Positions 18,316 through 27,586 of a stretch of DNA of 64,000 nucleotides are shown piece by piece. The notes beneath the pieces are model-generated. The model made no database searches. It saw only the letters and a list, made by a program, of their open reading frames with translations, and had not been told where the DNA came from. The DNA is taken from contig NZ_MLJI01000001.1 in NCBI RefSeq assembly GCF_002095535.1, positions 629,604-693,603 of the forward strand, in the 5' to 3' direction. Numbering within the stretch: the first letter of the stretch is position 1; each line of letters opens with the position of its first letter. Position numbers and translations under genes: made by a program. Source of the DNA: Pantoea cypripedii. GTDB taxonomy: Bacteria; Pseudomonadota; Gammaproteobacteria; Enterobacterales; Enterobacteriaceae.

Positions 18316-21300
18316 TGCTGCCTTCCGTTGTCAGTCGACAGGTTGCCGACAGCGTTGCTTCCTTTTTAAGGGCAGCCTTTCCGCTTAACAGCCCGCTGTT
18401 TAATGGTGAAGAAAACAATAACGTCTCGATGCTGGAGCAATTTCTGGCCCAGCCGGAAACGCTGCTGAAAGGGCCGTATCTTTCCGCTCAGCTGCCGTTT
18501 CGTAAAAGTGACTTAGCGCTGAACTTCTTCCCTAACCTGACGCTGCCGTTCCCACCACACGCGCATCAGGCGCAGGCGTTCCAGCGCCTGGGTATCGAGG
18601 TGCCTCAGCCGACGCTGGTGGCTACCGGGACGGGTTCCGGTAAAACGGAATGTTTTATGTTCCCGCTGCTCAACTATTGTGCAGGTGCATCAGAGGCCGG
18701 TGTTAAAGCGATCATCATTTATCCAATGAACGCCCTGGCAACCGATCAGGCCAGCCGTTTCGCCAAAACCATCGCCAGCGATCCGCAGCTGCATGGGAAA
18801 GTGACCGTCGGCCTGTTTGTCGGCGACAGTGAAATCGAACCCAGCAAAAAGATGTCTGCGGATAAAGTCATCACCTGCAAAGATACCCTGCGTGAGAACC
18901 CGCCGGATATCCTGCTGACCAACTATAAGATGCTGGATTACCTGCTAATGCGCCCCGGCGATCAGAAACTCTGGCGCTATAACCAGCCGGGGTCACTGCG
19001 TTATCTGATAGTGGATGAATTGCATACGTTTGACGGTGCACAGGGATCGGATTTGGCCTGCCTGGTGCGCCGCTTAAAGCATCACATCGGTGTCGATGAC
19101 AAGCGTTTTGCCTGCGTGGGGACGTCGGCTACCGTAGGTGACGAACTGGGACAACTACTCGATTACGCGAAAACAATCTTTGATCAGCCGTTTGGCGATG
19201 ACGCGGTTATTCGAGAAGATCGCTACACAGCGGCGGAATATCTGCAAGGTTATACCATCGAGTACAGTCAGTATCCGGGCCAGGATGTCAGCGCTGCGCT
19301 GGATCCACAAACGTACGCCAGCCCGGTAGATTATCTGAACGGACAAATTCCGCTGTGGTTCCCGGGTAGTTCACTGCAATTACCTGCCGATCTGGACAGC
19401 GATCGCGGACGTGAAAAGCGTATTGAGTTGGGCGCATTGTTACGTCGCCACAGTATCCTGCATGTACTGCTTGAGGATTTGCAGGGCGGTATTCTGTCGG
19501 AGCAGCAGTGCCTGGAAAATCTCCAGGTGATGCTGGCGGAAAGTGCCGGGCATGCGACCCGCGTGCTGCAAAGCATTCTGGCACTGATTGCCCAGGCGCG
19601 CCTGGAGGTTCCAGAAAAACAGGACGATCGGGAAAAGCGCCTGCAGGTGAACAAAGCGCGTCCCGTTCTGCCCTTTGTGCAACTTCGTTCTCAGCTGTGG
19701 TTGCGCGAGATGCGCCGCCTGGTTGCCAGCGTGTCAAAAACACCTGAGCTTGTTTTTGCTGATGATGTCGCGGTGGAAGATCGCGAACATTATCTTCCCG
19801 TTATTCACTGTCGTGACTGCCATGCTACCGGGTGGGCGAGCCTGCGCCATGGTCAGAGTGTTCAACTCGAAACTGACCTGGACGGTATTTATCGTCAGTT
19901 CTTCGAAAGAGGCCGTTCTATTGTGTTGGCCTTTCCGGATAACAACGATAAACCGGTCAGCGGTGTTCACCAGAAGCTATGCCCTTCCTGTTTAAAGCTC
20001 AATAAGCAATCTAACGTGCAGTGTGGGCACTGTGGCCATACTGATCTGCTACAAGTACTCATCCCGGATATGCTCAAAGAGCGTAAGGATGAGCTGGAAT
20101 TTGCCAACGAATGCCCGTACTGCAACAGCAAACAGGGTATTTCGATTCTTGGGTCACAGGCAGCCAGCCTGTCGGCGGTGATGATCCATCAGCTTTATGG
20201 CAGCCAGTTCAACGAACATAAAAAGCTGATTACGTTTTCTGACTCGGTACAGGATGCCGCACACCGCGCCAGCTTCTTTACCGCCCGAACCTGGCCGTTA
20301 ATGGTACGCGGACAAATCGCCAGCGTGTTGGGTGAAAAAGAAACGTTACCGTTGGATGCCTTTGCGGCACGCGTCTGCCTGCAGACGCGTGAACGTTCAC
20401 CGGATGATGCTCATTTTGCCGCGAGCTTCATCGCGCCCAACATGCAGTGGATGAACGATTACCAGATGCTGAAGAACGAAGGCCAGCTGGCAGAGAGTTC
20501 CGATTTACCGGAGCTGGTTTCTCTTCGTCTCGACTGGGAGGTATACAGCGAATTTACCCTACGCGCACGAATTGGCCGTACGCTGGAGGCCACCGGTTAC
20601 GCAGCTGCAGGAATTGATATTGCACGTTTCAATTCAGCGATAACGGCGCTTCACCAACAGCTTGTCGAAGAGCTGGGTGATGAAATGGTTGGGGTCAGCG
20701 TTGAGCAGGTGGCACACCTGGTGATTGGCGTTCTTTGGCATCAGCGGCAGGCGGGAGCTGTTCTGCATCCGGCGTTCGAAAGTTATCGGCGTGAGGGTAA
20801 AACCTATATGATGACGCAGAAGGAACGAACTTCACGCTATATGCCATCTATTGGTCCGAAAACGCGTAAACCGGCCTATGCCTCGTTTGAAAAAATAAAT
20901 GGCTTCCATCGACTGATTGGTGCGAAATCCAACCCCAGCTGGTATCAGCATTGGATCAACCGAACGCTCAGCAACGGCAATAATCTGTTCATCAGCAGCC
21001 TGGCTGAGACGGTTTTACAACGTCTGTTTACGGCACTGAAAATGGCTGGGTTGGTAAAAGATTTTGATACAAAAGGCAAGAAAGCATGGGGGCTAGTACC
21101 TTCAGCGTTGGTGGCAAGCCGAGATGTTGTTCAGCTAAATTGCTCTTGCTGTCGTGAGGTTGTTCGGACACCAGCAGATCAGGGGTGGCACTGGCGAAAC
21201 GCGCCATGTCTTTCTCTGCGCTGCGAGGGGCGCTATCAGGAAGTTGAAAATACAGTGACCTGGCATTGGGATAATATGGACATCGCTCGTGTTCAGGGGG

Positions 21301-24002
21301 CAGAGCATACCGGATTACTGAGCCGTGAAGATCGTGAGGCTACGGAACAATCGTTCTACCGCGGTAATCAGCCATGGAATACCAACCTGCTTTCGGCAAC
21401 ACCGACGCTGGAGATGGGTATCGATGTGGGTGACCTTTCTACGGTATTACTCTGTTCTGTTCCACCCGCGCAGGCTAATTACTTACAGCGTATTGGTCGT
21501 GCCGGGCGTAAAGACGGCAATGCACTTAACATCACGGTGGCTGAGGGAAATCCGCACGATCAGTTCTTCTTTGAAGAGCCTCTGGAGATGATGCAAGGGC
21601 AGGTGCAGGCTCCTGGTGTGTTCCTGAACGCAACGGCTATCCTGGAGCGTCAGCTGGCCGCATTCTGCATGGACAACTGGGTGAAAACCGGCGTTCCGGC
21701 ATCTGCTATCAGCAAAAACGTGAAGCAGATGCTGGACGAGCTGGAATTTGGACACAAGTCTGGGTTCCCTTATAACTTCTTGGGTTACGTCGAACAGCAT
21801 CATGTAGATATTGCTCAGCAGTTCTCGTCCATCTTCCCTGATCTTACGGAAGACACACGTCTACAGCTCCTGTCATATTTGCAAGGGGCACCAGGACAAC
21901 GTTCCCTGGTTCAACGTATCGAACAAGCATTAAAACTACTGTTGGAGGACCGCAAATCGTTGCGTTCCCGGATTGATAAGCTCAAGCGTAGTATCGACAA
22001 GCTGGAGAGTGATCCCCACGATCAAAACTTTGACAGCGATATGCGCGAGTTGACTTCGGAACGTCAGGCGCTGATGGCCCTGGTGAACCAGATCAATAAT
22101 AAGCAGACGCTTAATTTCCTCACCGATGAAGGATTACTTCCCAACTATGCCTTCCCGGAGGCCGGTGTTACGCTGCGTTCTGTGCTGTGGCGGCGCAAGG
22201 ACGGTGGGGAAACGCGTGAGTATCAGAACACGACCTACGAATACGAACGTCCGGCTTCAACGGCGCTGGCTGAGCTTGCCCCATTGAATAACTTCTATGC
22301 GGGCGGGCATAAAGTTGAAATCGAACAGATTGACCTGAAAGTGTCTGAGCCTGAAAACTGGCGTATTTGCAGCCACTGTAACTACAGCGAGAATATCGAC
22401 CAGACCGGCGATCAGCATAAATACTGTCCAAAATGTGGCACACCAGGTTGGACCGATGCCGGGCAAAAAACGACATTACTGAAGCTTCGCCAGGTTTATG
22501 CCCGCTCAAGCGCGCGTGACAGCCAGATCAGTGATGAGAGCGATAGTCGCGAACCGGCATTCTTCCAGCGACAGCTACTGGTCAGCTTCGAAAAAGAGGA
22601 TGTATCGGCCGCTTATGCTATTGATGAAGGAGAAATCCCGTTTGGCTTTGAGTTTTTGAGCAAAGTGACTCTGCGAGATATCAACTTTGGCAAAATGGCG
22701 GATGATGCCAATGAGCTGATGATTGCAGGAGAGGCAAAGAAACGCACCGGGTTTAAAGTTTGCCTCGGCTGCGGCATGGTGCAGCGCCCTCGCGATCATG
22801 AACCACGCCATGACCTGAGCTGTAAATATCGCGTTGAACCCGAAAAAGCGAAGTTTGAAGATTATCTCTACCTTTATCGCCAACTGGAATCTGAGGCATT
22901 GCGTATCCTGCTGCCGGTAACCAGCTACAGTAACGATCGCGTGGTGGAAGCCTCCCTGGGTGCAGCCATTCAGCTTGGGCTTAAACATTACTTCAAAGGT
23001 AACGTGGATCACCTGAAAGGCGTGGTGTATCGCGAGCCGGAAAATGAGGGCGAATCCTGGCGTCAGTATCTGGTGATTTACGACACCGTACCAGGGGGGA
23101 CCGGCTCACTCAAAGAATTGATGCGTACACCTGACAACCTGCTGAAATTACTTGAGCTGGCCTACAAGGCGCTAGTGGAATGCAGCTGCAACCATGATAC
23201 GCATAAAGACGGCTGCTATCGCTGTGTTTACGCTTACCGTGACCGCGGGCGTATGAAGTATGTATCAAGAGATCAGGCGCGTCTCTTACTGGCAAAAATC
23301 CTGAAGGCCAGTGCTTCTATACGCGTTATTGATTCCATCAAAAACATTTCGCTTGATGCCATGATGGGGAGTGAACTGGAAAAACGGTTCATTCACTGCC
23401 TGCAGGATAACAAAAATCTTCTCGTGAGCCGGAGTTATGCCCATCAGAACGCAGGCTGGATTATTAATACCCGTACAGAACCGGCGATGAGCTGGCATCT
23501 CAAAGCACAGGTTGATTTAGGGGTTAAAGAAAGAGTTGGCATCCTTAGCCGACCAGATTATGTGCTCTATCCTCTGATGCAGTCAGAAAAGATAAAACCG
23601 GTAGCAATTTTCCTGGATGGTTTTGCTTTTCATAAAGATAGCGTGTCGGATGATGTCCAAAAACGGCAGGCGATTAAAGACAGCGGTAATTTTTGGGTAT
23701 GGACACTGACCTGGGCTGACCTTCAAGAACAAGGCATTAAACATATACAGAATGTTATGGGGCTTGGTCATAATCCGGATATGAAACAGCCTAAGTTTTA
23801 TAACCTGTTCCATGATACAAACTTTGCTACGCTTGAAGGTTCATTCCGGGAGAGAAACAGTTTCGCACTGCTACTCGATTATCTCTCTGATCCTGTTAAT
23901 AAAACTCTGCTATGGCAGAAAATGGCAGCTGCTTATGCCTGGGTGTGGCTGGATCCTAAAAAGTCGCAGGGAGACCGGAGCCAAACAAAAGTACGCCTAT
24001 GA
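18315..24002 (+). CDS. Giant YprA/DruE-type DEAD/DEAH helicase with DUF1998, open frame ends early
   Basis: A 1895-residue SF2 helicase. Motif I is TGTGSGKT (104-111), motif II DELH (234-237) within VDELHTFDGAQG, motif III TSAT (about 272-275) and motif VI QRIGRAGR (1058-1065). Several zinc-binding Cys groups are present (CRDC, CPSC...CGHC, CPYC, CSCC, CSHC...CPKC, CLGC). A DUF1998 region with DTVPGGTG (about residue 1590) and CSCNHDTHKDGCYRC (about 1623) follows, then a Vsr/PD-(D/E)xK-like part (RPDYVLY...AIFLDGFAFH, about 1750-1790). This combines what DISARM splits into DrmA and DrmB, and is closest in plan to Druantia DruE. The frame ends at 24002, but the missing C-terminus is encoded at 24035-24658 in another frame. 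Removing one A from 23958-23962 and one T from 24041-24045 restores a 2113-residue protein. Confidence 0.85.
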   Translation: MLPSVVSRQVADSVASFLRAAFPLNSPLFNGEENNNVSMLEQFLAQPETLLKGPYLSAQLPFRKSDLALNFFPNLTLPFPPHAHQAQAFQRLGIEVPQPTLVATGTGSGKTECFMFPLLNYCAGASEAGVKAIIIYPMNALATDQASRFAKTIASDPQLHGKVTVGLFVGDSEIEPSKKMSADKVITCKDTLRENPPDILLTNYKMLDYLLMRPGDQKLWRYNQPGSLRYLIVDELHTFDGAQGSDLACLVRRLKHHIGVDDKRFACVGTSATVGDELGQLLDYAKTIFDQPFGDDAVIREDRYTAAEYLQGYTIEYSQYPGQDVSAALDPQTYASPVDYLNGQIPLWFPGSSLQLPADLDSDRGREKRIELGALLRRHSILHVLLEDLQGGILSEQQCLENLQVMLAESAGHATRVLQSILALIAQARLEVPEKQDDREKRLQVNKARPVLPFVQLRSQLWLREMRRLVASVSKTPELVFADDVAVEDREHYLPVIHCRDCHATGWASLRHGQSVQLETDLDGIYRQFFERGRSIVLAFPDNNDKPVSGVHQKLCPSCLKLNKQSNVQCGHCGHTDLLQVLIPDMLKERKDELEFANECPYCNSKQGISILGSQAASLSAVMIHQLYGSQFNEHKKLITFSDSVQDAAHRASFFTARTWPLMVRGQIASVLGEKETLPLDAFAARVCLQTRERSPDDAHFAASFIAPNMQWMNDYQMLKNEGQLAESSDLPELVSLRLDWEVYSEFTLRARIGRTLEATGYAAAGIDIARFNSAITALHQQLVEELGDEMVGVSVEQVAHLVIGVLWHQRQAGAVLHPAFESYRREGKTYMMTQKERTSRYMPSIGPKTRKPAYASFEKINGFHRLIGAKSNPSWYQHWINRTLSNGNNLFISSLAETVLQRLFTALKMAGLVKDFDTKGKKAWGLVPSALVASRDVVQLNCSCCREVVRTPADQGWHWRNAPCLSLRCEGRYQEVENTVTWHWDNMDIARVQGAEHTGLLSREDREATEQSFYRGNQPWNTNLLSATPTLEMGIDVGDLSTVLLCSVPPAQANYLQRIGRAGRKDGNALNITVAEGNPHDQFFFEEPLEMMQGQVQAPGVFLNATAILERQLAAFCMDNWVKTGVPASAISKNVKQMLDELEFGHKSGFPYNFLGYVEQHHVDIAQQFSSIFPDLTEDTRLQLLSYLQGAPGQRSLVQRIEQALKLLLEDRKSLRSRIDKLKRSIDKLESDPHDQNFDSDMRELTSERQALMALVNQINNKQTLNFLTDEGLLPNYAFPEAGVTLRSVLWRRKDGGETREYQNTTYEYERPASTALAELAPLNNFYAGGHKVEIEQIDLKVSEPENWRICSHCNYSENIDQTGDQHKYCPKCGTPGWTDAGQKTTLLKLRQVYARSSARDSQISDESDSREPAFFQRQLLVSFEKEDVSAAYAIDEGEIPFGFEFLSKVTLRDINFGKMADDANELMIAGEAKKRTGFKVCLGCGMVQRPRDHEPRHDLSCKYRVEPEKAKFEDYLYLYRQLESEALRILLPVTSYSNDRVVEASLGAAIQLGLKHYFKGNVDHLKGVVYREPENEGESWRQYLVIYDTVPGGTGSLKELMRTPDNLLKLLELAYKALVECSCNHDTHKDGCYRCVYAYRDRGRMKYVSRDQARLLLAKILKASASIRVIDSIKNISLDAMMGSELEKRFIHCLQDNKNLLVSRSYAHQNAGWIINTRTEPAMSWHLKAQVDLGVKERVGILSRPDYVLYPLMQSEKIKPVAIFLDGFAFHKDSVSDDVQKRQAIKDSGNFWVWTLTWADLQEQGIKHIQNVMGLGHNPDMKQPKFYNLFHDTNFATLEGSFRERNSFALLLDYLSDPVNKTLLWQKMAAAYAWVWLDPKKSQGDRSQTKVRL

Positions 24003-24034
24003 AATGCAGGAGAACGCTCCCGCTTATCGGTTGA

Positions 24035-24658
24035 ATGCACTTTTTGCCTGATGAACCATTTGTATTTGGCGGTTTACTGGATAGCTGTAGTTCATCACAA
24101 CAATTCATTGAGCTGGCAGCCGTTGTTCCTCAACAAGCCATTAAATCAACGACAAGTATTGAACAAATGCGAAATTGGTTGAGGCTGCATATTTGCTTTG
24201 ACGATCGTCATTCGCAGGATGATGGCTATGAAGCCGGATTTAACGGTTTCTGGTGGATGGTGAATTTATTGCAGTTCCTGCCAGATATGACATTCACCAG
24301 CCGTAGAGCGGTTCATTTACCGCAGGAGCCTGAAACGGTAAAAATGCAGACTTCGGTGGTAGTGGATATTCAGCCTGACGAGAGCTGGGCGGAGATACTT
24401 GAGTTTGGTTTATTGAGCGCAGAAGAAATCGCTTTGCTTCAGTCATTATCACTACCGGCACCGACAGTTGGATATGAATTGCAGGATGACGATGGCGAAA
24501 TTATTGCGGAAGCCGATCTCGCCTGGCCGTTACAAAAGCAAGCTTTGATTATCGATAATCAGGACTTTACTCCTTTATTCGAAAGTAAGGGTTGGCTCGT
24601 TGCGTTCGGGCCAATCGACGAAAGTACATTGCAACATCTGTTCGGAGGTGACAAATGA
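24035..24658 (+). CDS. Probable C-terminal end of the giant helicase, displaced by frameshifts
   Basis: A 207-codon open frame that by itself has no known family. Its end (VGYELQDDDGEIIAEADLAWPLQ, then FESKGWLVAF) has the look of the C-terminal nuclease-like module that closes many DUF1998 helicases. Between 23963 and 24040 a third frame is coding-like (ETGAKQKYAYEMQENAPAYR). Dropping one base from each of two homopolymers joins all three frames into one reading frame, and the total length (6344 minus 2) is a multiple of three. I therefore read it as part of the upstream gene and not as a separate protein. If the frameshifts are real, this piece could still be translated from its own ATG, but no good ribosome site is seen. 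It overlaps the next gene by 4 bases. Confidence 0.6.
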   Translation: MHFLPDEPFVFGGLLDSCSSSQQFIELAAVVPQQAIKSTTSIEQMRNWLRLHICFDDRHSQDDGYEAGFNGFWWMVNLLQFLPDMTFTSRRAVHLPQEPETVKMQTSVVVDIQPDESWAEILEFGLLSAEEIALLQSLSLPAPTVGYELQDDDGEIIAEADLAWPLQKQALIIDNQDFTPLFESKGWLVAFGPIDESTLQHLFGGDK

Positions 24659-26772
24659 CGGTTCAAGCGCCAATGGTGGCACTTTCTGATGGTTTTCTGG
24701 GGGCTTTTGCGCGGATTCCTAAAGCACAGCAAAAAAAGGTCCAGGAATTCATCTCCAAGTTCCGCCAGGATCCGACGAGTAATGGAATTAACTACGAAAA
24801 AATCCACGATGCGCGCAGCAATAACGTGCATTCCGTGCGTATTGATCAGATCTATCGGGGAATAGTCCTGAAACCCGAACAGGGGGATCTGTATATGCTG
24901 ATGTGGGTGGATAAGCACGACGAAGCTTATGACTGGGCGCGACGACATGATTGTGCAATTCACCCGGTTACTGGTGCGATTCAGGTAATTGATATCAGCT
25001 ATATTAAATCCGCCTCCGAACCTGCTGTTGTTGATAAACCCAAACTCTTTGCTGCTTATACTGCGGAGCAGATCCTCGCGCTGGGTGTTCCTCCTGTGTT
25101 TATTGAGCAGGTGATGGCTCTTGTGGATACCACAGGGCTGAATCAGCTGGAAAGCGTGATGCCTGCGGAGGCCTGGGAACCCCTACACTGGCTGGCAGAA
25201 GGTCTGGATTACCAGGAAGTGCTGGAGGAGTTTAACGATCACCGTGATGAGCCTGTTGATACCAAAGACTTTATTGAGGCAATTGAGAGAAGTAAACGTC
25301 GTTTCCATGTCGTTGAAAATGAACAGGAGCTACTGCAAATGCTCAATGCGCCACTGGAAAAATGGCGTGTATTCCTGCACCCGAGCCAGCGAAAACTGGT
25401 GGAGTCTCCGGCAAATGGTCCGGTGCGAGTATTAGGTGGTGCAGGTACGGGTAAAACAGTTGTTGCGATGCATCGTGCACGTTGGTTATCCCAATGCCTG
25501 GCCGATAAACCGGGTAAGAAAGTTCTGTTCACGACCTTCACACGCAACCTAGCAGCGGATATTCGCGCTAACCTCCAGCGTTTGTGTAGTCGTGAGGAGA
25601 TGGCGCGTATTGAAGTTGTTAACATTGATGCCTGGATGAGCGAGCAGCTGAGACGCCATGGATATGATTTCCGCGTGGTGTATGACAGCGATGAAGGACG
25701 ACGTAAATGCTGGAACTATGCCTTGCAGCAAGCCCCTGCTGAATTGGGATTACCGGAAAACTTTTATTCAGAAGAGTGGCAACGTATTGTTCAGCCGAAT
25801 GCTGTTTACAGCCGTGAAGGATATCTGAAGGTGAGCCGTATTGGTCGTGGCACGGCGTTATCACGTATTCAGCGTGCGAAAATCTGGCCTGTGTTCGAAG
25901 AGTTCCGGGCACAAATGGCGCGTGCCAAACTACGAGAGATGGGGGATGCCATGCATGAGGCTATCATTCTGTTTAAAGAAAAACAGGTGCAATTGCCTTA
26001 TAGCAGTATCGTAGTCGATGAAGCTCAGGATATAGGCGCACCGGCCTTTACCCTTATTCGTAGCCTGGTCCCGGAGTCTCCTAACGATCTCTTTATCGTG
26101 GGTGATGGACATCAGCGTATTTACCGCAATAAAGTCGTGCTCGGTCAGTGTGGGATTAACGTTCGTGGGCGTCGTAGTAAAAAACTGAAAATTAACTACC
26201 GGACTACAGAAGAGACGCGACAGTTTGCTGTCGGGTTGTTAACCGGAGTTATGGTTGACAACCTGGATGGTGAAACTGATGCCAGCAACGATTATTTATC
26301 ACTGCTTCACGGTGAAAAACCCATGATCACTCATGCTTCAGATTTTAAAGAAGAGGCTGAGACGATTATCAAGCAAATTCAGGCATTGTTAGCCAATGAT
26401 GTCCGTTCCCAGGATATCTGCATTACTTCCCGCACGAGGCATGCCAATGAGCGCTATGCGTCAGCCCTAAATGAAGTGGGGATTGAGACTTTTAATTTAG
26501 GGAATGATAGTGGCGACAGTGATCAACGAGCTGGTGTTCGCATTGCAACGATGCACCGTATTAAGGGGTTGGAGTTCCAGTATGTGTTCCTTGCGGGCAT
26601 CAACGATGGTGTTGTGCCTGAAGTCAAAGCAATCGCATCTGATGACCCTGTTGAACAGCGCGATGCATTATTTAATGAACGAGCGTTGCTCCATGTGGCT
26701 GCAACCCGCGCGGTAAAAGGACTGTTTGTTTCTTCGTACGGCGTACCAAGTACATTATTAACGGTTCAGTAA
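24655..26772 (+). CDS. UvrD/Rep-type helicase with RelE/ParE-like N-terminal domain
   Basis: A 705-residue protein. Residues 1-110 look like a RelE/ParE toxin fold: a helical start (RIPKAQQKKVQEFISKF), then IHDARSNNVHSVRIDQIYRGI and a strand ending near LMWVDKHDEAYDWARRH. Residues about 240-705 are an SF1A helicase with GGAGTGKT (261-268), DEAQD (455-459), a motif near LKINYRTTEETR and a C-terminal IATMHRIKGLEFQYVFLAGI plus VAATRA. A UvrD-type 3'-5' DNA helicase is expected. The toxin-like part probably serves as a nucleic-acid or protein docking domain, or a nuclease; catalytic competence is not known. The ATGA overlap with the frame upstream shows it belongs to the defence operon. It is the last gene of the operon. 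Confidence 0.82.
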   Translation: MTVQAPMVALSDGFLGAFARIPKAQQKKVQEFISKFRQDPTSNGINYEKIHDARSNNVHSVRIDQIYRGIVLKPEQGDLYMLMWVDKHDEAYDWARRHDCAIHPVTGAIQVIDISYIKSASEPAVVDKPKLFAAYTAEQILALGVPPVFIEQVMALVDTTGLNQLESVMPAEAWEPLHWLAEGLDYQEVLEEFNDHRDEPVDTKDFIEAIERSKRRFHVVENEQELLQMLNAPLEKWRVFLHPSQRKLVESPANGPVRVLGGAGTGKTVVAMHRARWLSQCLADKPGKKVLFTTFTRNLAADIRANLQRLCSREEMARIEVVNIDAWMSEQLRRHGYDFRVVYDSDEGRRKCWNYALQQAPAELGLPENFYSEEWQRIVQPNAVYSREGYLKVSRIGRGTALSRIQRAKIWPVFEEFRAQMARAKLREMGDAMHEAIILFKEKQVQLPYSSIVVDEAQDIGAPAFTLIRSLVPESPNDLFIVGDGHQRIYRNKVVLGQCGINVRGRRSKKLKINYRTTEETRQFAVGLLTGVMVDNLDGETDASNDYLSLLHGEKPMITHASDFKEEAETIIKQIQALLANDVRSQDICITSRTRHANERYASALNEVGIETFNLGNDSGDSDQRAGVRIATMHRIKGLEFQYVFLAGINDGVVPEVKAIASDDPVEQRDALFNERALLHVAATRAVKGLFVSSYGVPSTLLTVQ

Positions 26773-26937
26773 TATTCTCTATGGGCCATGAAGGCGAGTT
26801 TTTCTGGCCTTAAGTACGATATTAAAGTTAGAAAGATGGACCTGAGGGTTTATGCATTTACTGTCCGCTCTGTGGGCGAATCATATAGCTGGCTCTAACG
26901 CTGACCCGGCATTGCGGTCATCGCCCACATACGTTCA

Positions 26938-27110
26938 TCATATAACGGTCTTAAAACTTCTGAGATTCATACGGCGCTCAGACAAGAATCGTCCCTGTGT
27001 GTGCAGGCTGTCGATGCGCAATTGTTCGATGGCTTTGATGATGATGCCGCGTGCAACCATCGTTTTTCCCAGACCCACTTCATCGGCGACCAGAAGCGAT
27101 TCAGACGGTA
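26938..27110 (-). pseudogene. Antisense relic of another SF2 helicase gene
   Basis: Read on the minus strand, about 57 codons encode ESLLVADEVGLGKTMVARGI followed by a helical stretch (IKAIEQLRIDSLH) without a stop. This is a helicase Walker A segment of the DEVGLGKT type. No start, DEAH motif or downstream part remains. It is a fragment of a second, lost defence-type helicase, caught between the operon end and the effector remnant. The 26773-26937 stretch before it shows no recognisable gene. Confidence 0.65.
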
Positions 27111-27586
27111 GAACCGTTAAATTACTTTGCTACGGAGTTGGCACCTTTGACGTTTTCTCAGGTGAGAATCCAACAACAAATATTGCTGAATGTGCTTATA
27201 AAAACAAAGCTGCGTTACCACCTGGTACTTACTGGATTGTGCCGCGTCCGATTGGCAGCTTCGCTAACCAAGTGTTAAGTGCCATCAAAGATTGGCAGAA
27301 CGGGACTGATCATAGCCAATGGTTTGGGTTATATAGTGATACCACGATGAGTGATCAACTGTTTGTTCACGGTGCGGAAAGAGGTGGTTTCAGGCTTCAT
27401 CCTCTTCGCCCTGATGGTGGTGGAGAGTCATGGGGATGTATTACTTTTTACCATATGTCTCAATTTGAACTCCTCCGAAGGGCATTACTTGCAACACCCA
27501 TGATTCAGGTTAAACCTGGAGTCAAGGCTTATGGACGGGTAGAGGTGAAAGGGAGAACGGATTATGACAACTGCAGCTTTAAGTAA
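27107..27586 (+). pseudogene. Tlde1-like (DUF2778) L,D-transpeptidase-fold effector, N-terminus replaced
   Basis: The coding match starts near LLCYGVGTFDVFSGE and includes PPGTYWIVPRP, the catalytic-type His in VHGAERGG (codon 27368-27370) and the ESWGC motif with Cys at 27437-27439. This H...S-x-G-C pattern is that of DUF2778/Tlde1, type VI secretion effectors that attack peptidoglycan precursors by an L,D-transpeptidase-like reaction. The open frame continues upstream to 26852, but those 85 codons read through the antisense helicase relic and are not native, so the true N-terminus is lost or very short. The next small gene overlaps its end by 23 bases, the usual effector-immunity arrangement. 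Whether any product is made from this chimera is unknown. Confidence 0.75.

Noticed and set aside
23955..24050. Programmed ribosomal frameshifting to join the helicase to the next ORF
   Set aside because: Two shifts in the +1 sense would be needed and the A5 run is not a classic slippery heptamer; insertion in homopolymers explains both more simply.
26852..27106. The first 85 codons of the ORF that carries the Tlde1 core
   Set aside because: They read through an antisense helicase relic and have no family likeness, so they are not the native N-terminus.
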